Positions 6,003-9,841 of a DNA stretch of 9,841 bases are shown piece by piece. The position numbers and the translations under genes were made by a program. The stretch's first letter is position 1; every line of letters begins with the position of its first letter. Origin of the DNA: Candidatus Dadabacteria bacterium (GTDB lineage Bacteria; Desulfobacterota_D; UBA1144; Nemesobacterales; CSP1-2); assembly GCA_022615255.1 (NCBI GenBank), contig JAKEHC010000119.1:1-9841 (forward strand), read 5' to 3'. The notes below the pieces were generated by a model. The model worked only from the letters and a program-made list of their open reading frames with translations. It did no database searches and had not been told where the DNA came from.

Positions 6003-9000
6003 ATGAAGATAGTTGATGAATCAATAAAGCATCCTGTAAGCGTTGTAGTTGGTGTGATATTCATACTTTTGTTTGGAATTATTTCTCTTCTCAAATTGCC
6101 TGTTCAGCTTACGCCTGAAGTAGAAAAGCCCAGGATTACCGTTGACACCACCTGGATAGGGGGAAGCCCACAGGAGGTAGAAAGCGAGATTGTACGTGAG
6201 CAGGAGGACGAATTAAAGAGTGTAGAAGGGTTAGTTGAAATGACTAGCGAAAGCGCAGATGGTTCTGGAAGCATTATTCTTGAGTTCAGCGTTGGAACCG
6301 ACATGGATGCCGCCCTTCTTAAGGTATCAAATAGGCTTGACCAGGTAAAAGAATATCCTTTCGAAGCCGATAGGCCGGTTATAAGCAGTGTCGATGTCAG
6401 AGGAAGCGCCATGGCGTGGTTTATATTAAAACCGCTCCCAGGAAAGGATATTGATATTGATAAGCTTCACGACTTTGCGGAGGATTTCATAAAGCCCCGA
6501 TTTGAACGCGTTCCCGGAGTAGCCTCTTCTAATGTGTTTGGCGGTCAAGAACGCGAGATGCAGGTTGTAGTTGACCCAGATGCCCTTGCGGCTCGCGGTA
6601 TCACTTTATTCGAAATGGGAGAAGCCCTTGATAAAGAAAACGAGAACATTAGCGGAGGTGATTTCGAAGAGGGAAAGAGGAGATATATAGTTCGAACTGT
6701 TGGAGAATACATTTCTGCTGAAGACATAGAAAACGTAGTCATCACCAGAAAAAACGGTGTGCCCGTTTACGTGCGAGATGTTGCAAAAGTAAGACTCGGA
6801 TACAAAGACCACGAGTATGCCGTTAGGCAAAATGGTCAACCGGCGATTGCAATTAACGCACTCAGGGAAACAGGTGCCAACGCAATTGACGTAATGGCTG
6901 GATTACGCGAGGCAATGGAGGAGCTGAACGAAGGTATTTTGAAAGATCGCGGTTTGATCCTATACAACGTTTACGATGAAACAACATATATTCAAAATTC
7001 AATAGACCTTGTAGAAACGGACGTTGTGATTGGAAGTATCCTCGCTATAGCAGTCCTCCTTCTCTTTTTAAGAAGCGGAAGCAGTACCTTGATTATTTCA
7101 ATAGCAATCCCGATTTGCATAATTGGCTCATTCATTATGATGATGTTTTTTGGGAGAACAATAAACGTCATTAGCCTTGCAGGGATGGGCTTTGCTATAG
7201 GGATTTTTATAGATAATTCAATCGTAGTTTTAGAGAACATATACCGCCATATGCAAATGGGGAAATCCCGTATCAAGGCGGCTTATGATGGAACTGTTGA
7301 GGTATGGGGCGCAATACTGGCAAGCACGCTCACTAACGTTGCTGTGTTTTTACCCGTTATCTTTGTCAAAGAACAGTCTGGACAACTCTTTCGGGACATC
7401 GCAATCGCAATAAGCTTTGCTGTGCTGATTAATCTTATTGTATCTATAACTTTAATTCCGAGCGCCGCCGCCCAATTCTTAAAGATAGCAGAAGTGAAAA
7501 AGAGGGCTTCCTTTGAAAACCTCTGGGGGTATATCGGTGTCCCACAGGCGTTCACGAACGGAATCACAAATCTAGTTCAGCGAATATTAGACAACAAAAG
7601 ACTCAGGCTTTCGGTTGTTCTCGCATTCACGCTTGGCTCAATTTTACTTAGCTGGGCAATGATACCCAAGATGGAATACCTACCTGAGGGAAACCGGAAC
7701 CTCATATTTGGAATTCTTCTCCCCCCTCCGGGCTACAACATTCAGGAATTTACTCAGATTGGAGAAGGAATAGAAAATGATCTAAGACCTTATTGGGAAG
7801 CAGAGGTTGGATCAACAGAGGCGGAAAGACTCCAAAGTCCTCCGATAGAAAACTTCTTCTACGTTGCCAGAGGTCGTCAGGTATTCATGGGCGCCATAGC
7901 TAAAGAGCCGGAAAGGGTGAGAGAGCTTATTCCCTTAATGCAAGGAGTGCTCAGCAAAATTCCGGGGATGATAGCCGTTGTTACTCAACCGAGCCTTTTC
8001 CAGAGGGGAATAGGCGAAGGGCGTGCAATAAATATTCAAATCACTGGTCCCGACTTGGAAAAGCTCGTTAGCCTTGGACAGAAAATATTTTTCGGCGTTT
8101 TACAAAATATCCCAGATGCCCAGGCTCGACCCATTCCCAGCCTCGATCTCGGAAACCCGGAGGTTCAGGTCATCACTGATAGGGTGAGAGCCTCAGATGT
8201 AGGCATAACAAACGAAGAGCTTGGGTTTACTGTAAACGCCCTTGTTGACGGAGCTAAGGTAAGCGACTACGTAATCGAGGGTGATGAAATTGACCTATCA
8301 CTCAGGGGAGAAGATAGCTATTCAAACCGCACGCAGGATATTGAAAACCTCATGATAAACACCCCGAGCGGTAAAATGGTGACTGTAGGTTCAATTGCTA
8401 ATGTTAACGTTACAAATGGTCCTGAGCAGATTAACCACTACGAGCGTCAAAGGACGATCACAATACAGGCGATACCGCCTGAGAAAATGCCTCTTGAGTC
8501 GGCAATAGAGAAGATTCAAGAGAATATTATAAACCCGCTTCGGCTAAGCGGTGAGATAAGCGGACCATATAACGTAATCCTAACAGGGACAGCGGATGAT
8601 TTGACTGTTGCAAGAAGGTCATTCCAGTGGAATTTTGTGCTTGCCGCTGTAATCACTTATCTTCTGATGGCGTCACTTTATGAAAGCTTCCTATATTCAT
8701 TCGTGATAATGTTCAGCGTACCGCTCGCATCCTTTGGCGGGTTTCTAGGACTTTTTCTACTTAACAGATTCACATATCAGGCGCTCGATGTCCTCACGAT
8801 GCTCGGCTTTATAATACTAATTGGGACCGTTGTGAATAACGCTATATTGATTGTTCATCAGTCAATAAATTACATGCGCGATGAAGGATTTGAACTGAAG
8901 AATGCAATAGTAGAGTCGGTAAGAACCCGTATCAGACCTATCTTTATGAGCACAACGACAGGCATCTTTGGCATGCTCCCCTTAGTTGTTTTCCCTGGGG

Positions 9001-9194
9001 CTGGCTCTGAGCTTTATAGAGGGCTAGGCAGCGTGGTATTAGGAGGGCTCTTAGTTTCGACTGTTTTCACCCTCTTTCTTGTTCCCGCTGTTTTTAGCAC
9101 AGTTGTTGATGCAAAGGAAAAAATATCGAATTCATTCCCAAGAATTTGGCAAAACATAGCTCAAATACCATCAAAGATAATGTCGCTTTTTTAG
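6003..9194 (+). CDS. RND multidrug-type efflux pump, inner-membrane subunit (AcrB/HAE superfamily)
   Basis: This 1063-residue protein has the full two-fold RND layout: TM1 near 12-30, a large periplasmic loop, TM2-6 from about 340, a second large loop after TM7 (about 535-555), and TM8-12 from about 877. Diagnostic segments include the N-terminal SIKHPVSVVV, GGSPQEVESEIV, GMGFAIGIFIDNSIVVLENI, YESFLYSFVIMFSVPLA and RTRIRPIFMSTTTGIFGMLPL. It should use the proton gradient to export amphiphilic compounds with the adaptor encoded just upstream. In TM4 the Asp-Asp relay of AcrB is Asp404-Asn405, and in TM10 the AcrB Lys position is Asn945 (VVNNAILIV). This variant is common in AcrB-like pumps outside Enterobacteria, so it is not a defect. 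Length, loops and stop are normal. The start has a strong Shine-Dalgarno. Substrate is unknown; no channel or regulator gene is near. Heavy-metal (CzcA) type is less likely, because the TM4 motif does not match. Confidence 0.95.
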   Translation: MKIVDESIKHPVSVVVGVIFILLFGIISLLKLPVQLTPEVEKPRITVDTTWIGGSPQEVESEIVREQEDELKSVEGLVEMTSESADGSGSIILEFSVGTDMDAALLKVSNRLDQVKEYPFEADRPVISSVDVRGSAMAWFILKPLPGKDIDIDKLHDFAEDFIKPRFERVPGVASSNVFGGQEREMQVVVDPDALAARGITLFEMGEALDKENENISGGDFEEGKRRYIVRTVGEYISAEDIENVVITRKNGVPVYVRDVAKVRLGYKDHEYAVRQNGQPAIAINALRETGANAIDVMAGLREAMEELNEGILKDRGLILYNVYDETTYIQNSIDLVETDVVIGSILAIAVLLLFLRSGSSTLIISIAIPICIIGSFIMMMFFGRTINVISLAGMGFAIGIFIDNSIVVLENIYRHMQMGKSRIKAAYDGTVEVWGAILASTLTNVAVFLPVIFVKEQSGQLFRDIAIAISFAVLINLIVSITLIPSAAAQFLKIAEVKKRASFENLWGYIGVPQAFTNGITNLVQRILDNKRLRLSVVLAFTLGSILLSWAMIPKMEYLPEGNRNLIFGILLPPPGYNIQEFTQIGEGIENDLRPYWEAEVGSTEAERLQSPPIENFFYVARGRQVFMGAIAKEPERVRELIPLMQGVLSKIPGMIAVVTQPSLFQRGIGEGRAINIQITGPDLEKLVSLGQKIFFGVLQNIPDAQARPIPSLDLGNPEVQVITDRVRASDVGITNEELGFTVNALVDGAKVSDYVIEGDEIDLSLRGEDSYSNRTQDIENLMINTPSGKMVTVGSIANVNVTNGPEQINHYERQRTITIQAIPPEKMPLESAIEKIQENIINPLRLSGEISGPYNVILTGTADDLTVARRSFQWNFVLAAVITYLLMASLYESFLYSFVIMFSVPLASFGGFLGLFLLNRFTYQALDVLTMLGFIILIGTVVNNAILIVHQSINYMRDEGFELKNAIVESVRTRIRPIFMSTTTGIFGMLPLVVFPGAGSELYRGLGSVVLGGLLVSTVFTLFLVPAVFSTVVDAKEKISNSFPRIWQNIAQIPSKIMSLF

Positions 9195-9307
9195 ATAGCA
9201 TCGCGTCAGGAATGACGCTCCTACGGCTATGTCATAGCGAGTGAAAACGATGCGGTCTGACACAATGTGCCATTCCGAATACTTCGCCTTTGCCCCGTAC
9301 GGGCTCT
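9195..9307. repeat. Degenerate palindromic repeat material after the pump gene
   Basis: Three compact palindromes lie here: GCGTCA-GGAA-TGACGC at 9203-9218 (six pairs with a GNRA-like loop), GCTATG-T-CATAGC at 9226-9238, and CCCGTACGGG at 9294-9303. The stretch from 9231 (GTCATAGCGAGTGAAAACGA, then TGCGGTCT) resembles a decayed copy of the GTCATTGCGAGCGAAGCGAAG dispersed repeat family, recognised from memory only. No T-run follows the first hairpin, so a classical terminator is not supported, although the hairpin sits right after the pump stop. There is no gene. The remnant transporter begins at 9308. Confidence 0.5.
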
Positions 9308-9630
9308 GAGAGGAGCAGTATTATTGAGTAAGAGAGCATCAACCAAAGGAAAATGACTTTGATCACATAAGAAAGACAGACTAGAGCTAACAGTGCAGAG
9401 ATACTACGAGTGAGATACATTAAGGGACGATCCACTGAAAATTTAAAGGGTGGATCATTAAATAACCATGGTAATAGCAAGATTAAACTAATAAAAAAGC
9501 GAAAGAAGATCAACATAGAGATGGGCAGATCGTGCCAACTCATTTTGACAAAGACCCTCATTGAGGCAGTAGAAAACGCTGATATGGCCCCATAAATGAC
9601 GCCAAGTTGGATATTCTGAGAAGATGCCAT
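9308..9630 (-). pseudogene. Frameshifted, truncated EamA/DMT-family transporter remnant
   Basis: From the ATG at 9628-9630 the first 93 or so residues read as the N-terminal half-domain of a drug/metabolite transporter: GVIYGAISAFSTASMRVFVK (helix 1), ISMLIFFRFFISLILLLPWL (helix 2) and LTRSISALLALVCLSYVIKV (helix 3). After YVIKVI the frame loses the family pattern, but a different frame starting at 9349 continues as PLVDALLLNNTAPL, the classic loop and helix 4 of EamA proteins. Two surplus bases (9350-9351), or one lost base, explain this. Homology stops at about 9308, where palindromic repeat DNA begins. Intact members have about 280-300 residues and ten helices, so about two thirds is missing. 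An intact reading of 132 residues exists to 9232, but its C-terminal 39 residues do not fit the family. A dead gene is by far the best reading. Confidence 0.8.
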
Positions 9631-9738
9631 AAGTAGAGACCCTAATTGATTAACAGCTATCCGTCAAAGTTATCACTAAAAACACAATCGTATAGTAAGT
9701 AAATACAGAGCCAGAATAATAATGCTTCTATATCTAAA

Positions 9739-9747
9739 TGGTATAAT
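9739..9747 (+). promoter_or_regulatory. Extended -10 promoter for the next rightward gene
   Basis: TGGTATAAT is a perfect extended -10 with TATAAT at 9742-9747. The -35 is weak. A start near 9754 would give a leader of just under 90 nt to the window edge, ending at a strong ribosome binding site. It has the same layout as the site proposed at 4599-4607. Confidence 0.45.
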
Positions 9748-9805
9748 TATGGTAGCTATAAAATTCCCACAAAAAATTTTTATTTACCATCAAGTCAGAT
9801 ATATT

Positions 9806-9820
9806 TTAAGAAAGTCTTAA
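9806..9820. promoter_or_regulatory. Small palindrome near the right-edge ribosome binding site
   Basis: TTAAGA and TCTTAA form a perfect six-base inverted repeat around AAG. It lies 12 bases before the strong Shine-Dalgarno and after the proposed promoter, so it could be an operator or a small leader hairpin. It is AT-rich and could be chance. Confidence 0.3.
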
Positions 9821-9832
9821 CATTAGATTACA

Positions 9833-9839
9833 AGGAGGA
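9833..9839 (+). promoter_or_regulatory. Strong Shine-Dalgarno for a gene starting beyond the window
   Basis: AAGGAGG is a full match to the anti-Shine-Dalgarno, located two bases from the window end. A start codon is expected within about ten bases to the right, outside this sequence. Together with the upstream extended -10 it implies a well-translated rightward gene of unknown identity. Confidence 0.6.
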
Positions 9840-9841
9840 AT

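Larger units (their letters stand above)
9631..9841. other. Non-coding edge region leading into an unseen rightward gene
   Basis: These 211 bases are AT-rich with no coding signal on either strand. They separate the transporter remnant from a gene that must start beyond the right edge, judged from the promoter-like site, the palindrome and the ribosome binding site listed separately. Confidence 0.6.

Noticed and set aside
6104..7567. Five minus-strand frames of 66-102 codons opposite the pump gene
   Set aside because: All are antisense to conserved RND segments and carry no recognisable domain.
9232..9630. An intact 132-residue membrane protein
   Set aside because: Only the first 93 or so residues fit the EamA family; the conserved continuation lies in another frame, so the open frame is accidental beyond that point.
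1..9841. CRISPR array, tRNA or rRNA genes, or a complete insertion sequence
   Set aside because: No regularly spaced repeats, cloverleaf-like segments, rRNA stretches or transposase frames were found.

Overview
The window comes from an AT-leaning Gram-negative bacterium. The evidence is a tripartite-type RND efflux pair (periplasmic adaptor plus inner-membrane pump) and a surface-glycan-like gene set. The codon style and pump subtype would suit a deltaproteobacterial, Nitrospirota or Dadabacteria-like lineage, but nothing here fixes the taxonomy.

Left half (1-4116, minus strand): three genes read leftward as one apparent operon. First in transcription is a 572-residue asparagine-synthetase-like protein whose glutaminase half is broken (Cys2 replaced by Asn, about 40 residues missing). 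Next, after 53 bp, is a 289-residue PAPS-type sulfotransferase. After a further 83 bp comes a canonical glutamine-dependent asparagine synthetase, cut by the left window edge. AsnB paralogues of this kind with a sulfotransferase usually sit in exopolysaccharide, O-antigen or secreted-metabolite loci, where they amidate acidic sugars or other carboxylates. The real substrate cannot be read from this window.

Middle (4117-4712): a roughly 600 bp divergent intergenic region rich in structure. It holds a leader-like stem with a direct repeat upstream of the left operon (4221-4275), a bulged hairpin (4350-4391), a 79 bp element bounded by a perfect 15 bp inverted repeat (4398-4476), and an extended -10 promoter for the right operon (4599-4607).

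Right half (4713-9194, plus strand): an HlyD/AcrA-type adaptor (364 aa) and an RND pump of the hydrophobe/amphiphile exporter kind (1063 aa). They are separated by 195 bp containing an imperfect inverted repeat. No outer-membrane TolC-type gene and no local regulator is visible, so the outer channel must come from elsewhere.

Right end (9195-9841): degenerate palindromic repeat material, then a frameshifted and truncated remnant of an EamA/DMT-type transporter on the minus strand. Finally there is a promoter-like site, a small palindrome and a very strong Shine-Dalgarno ending at the window edge, which points to a rightward gene just outside.
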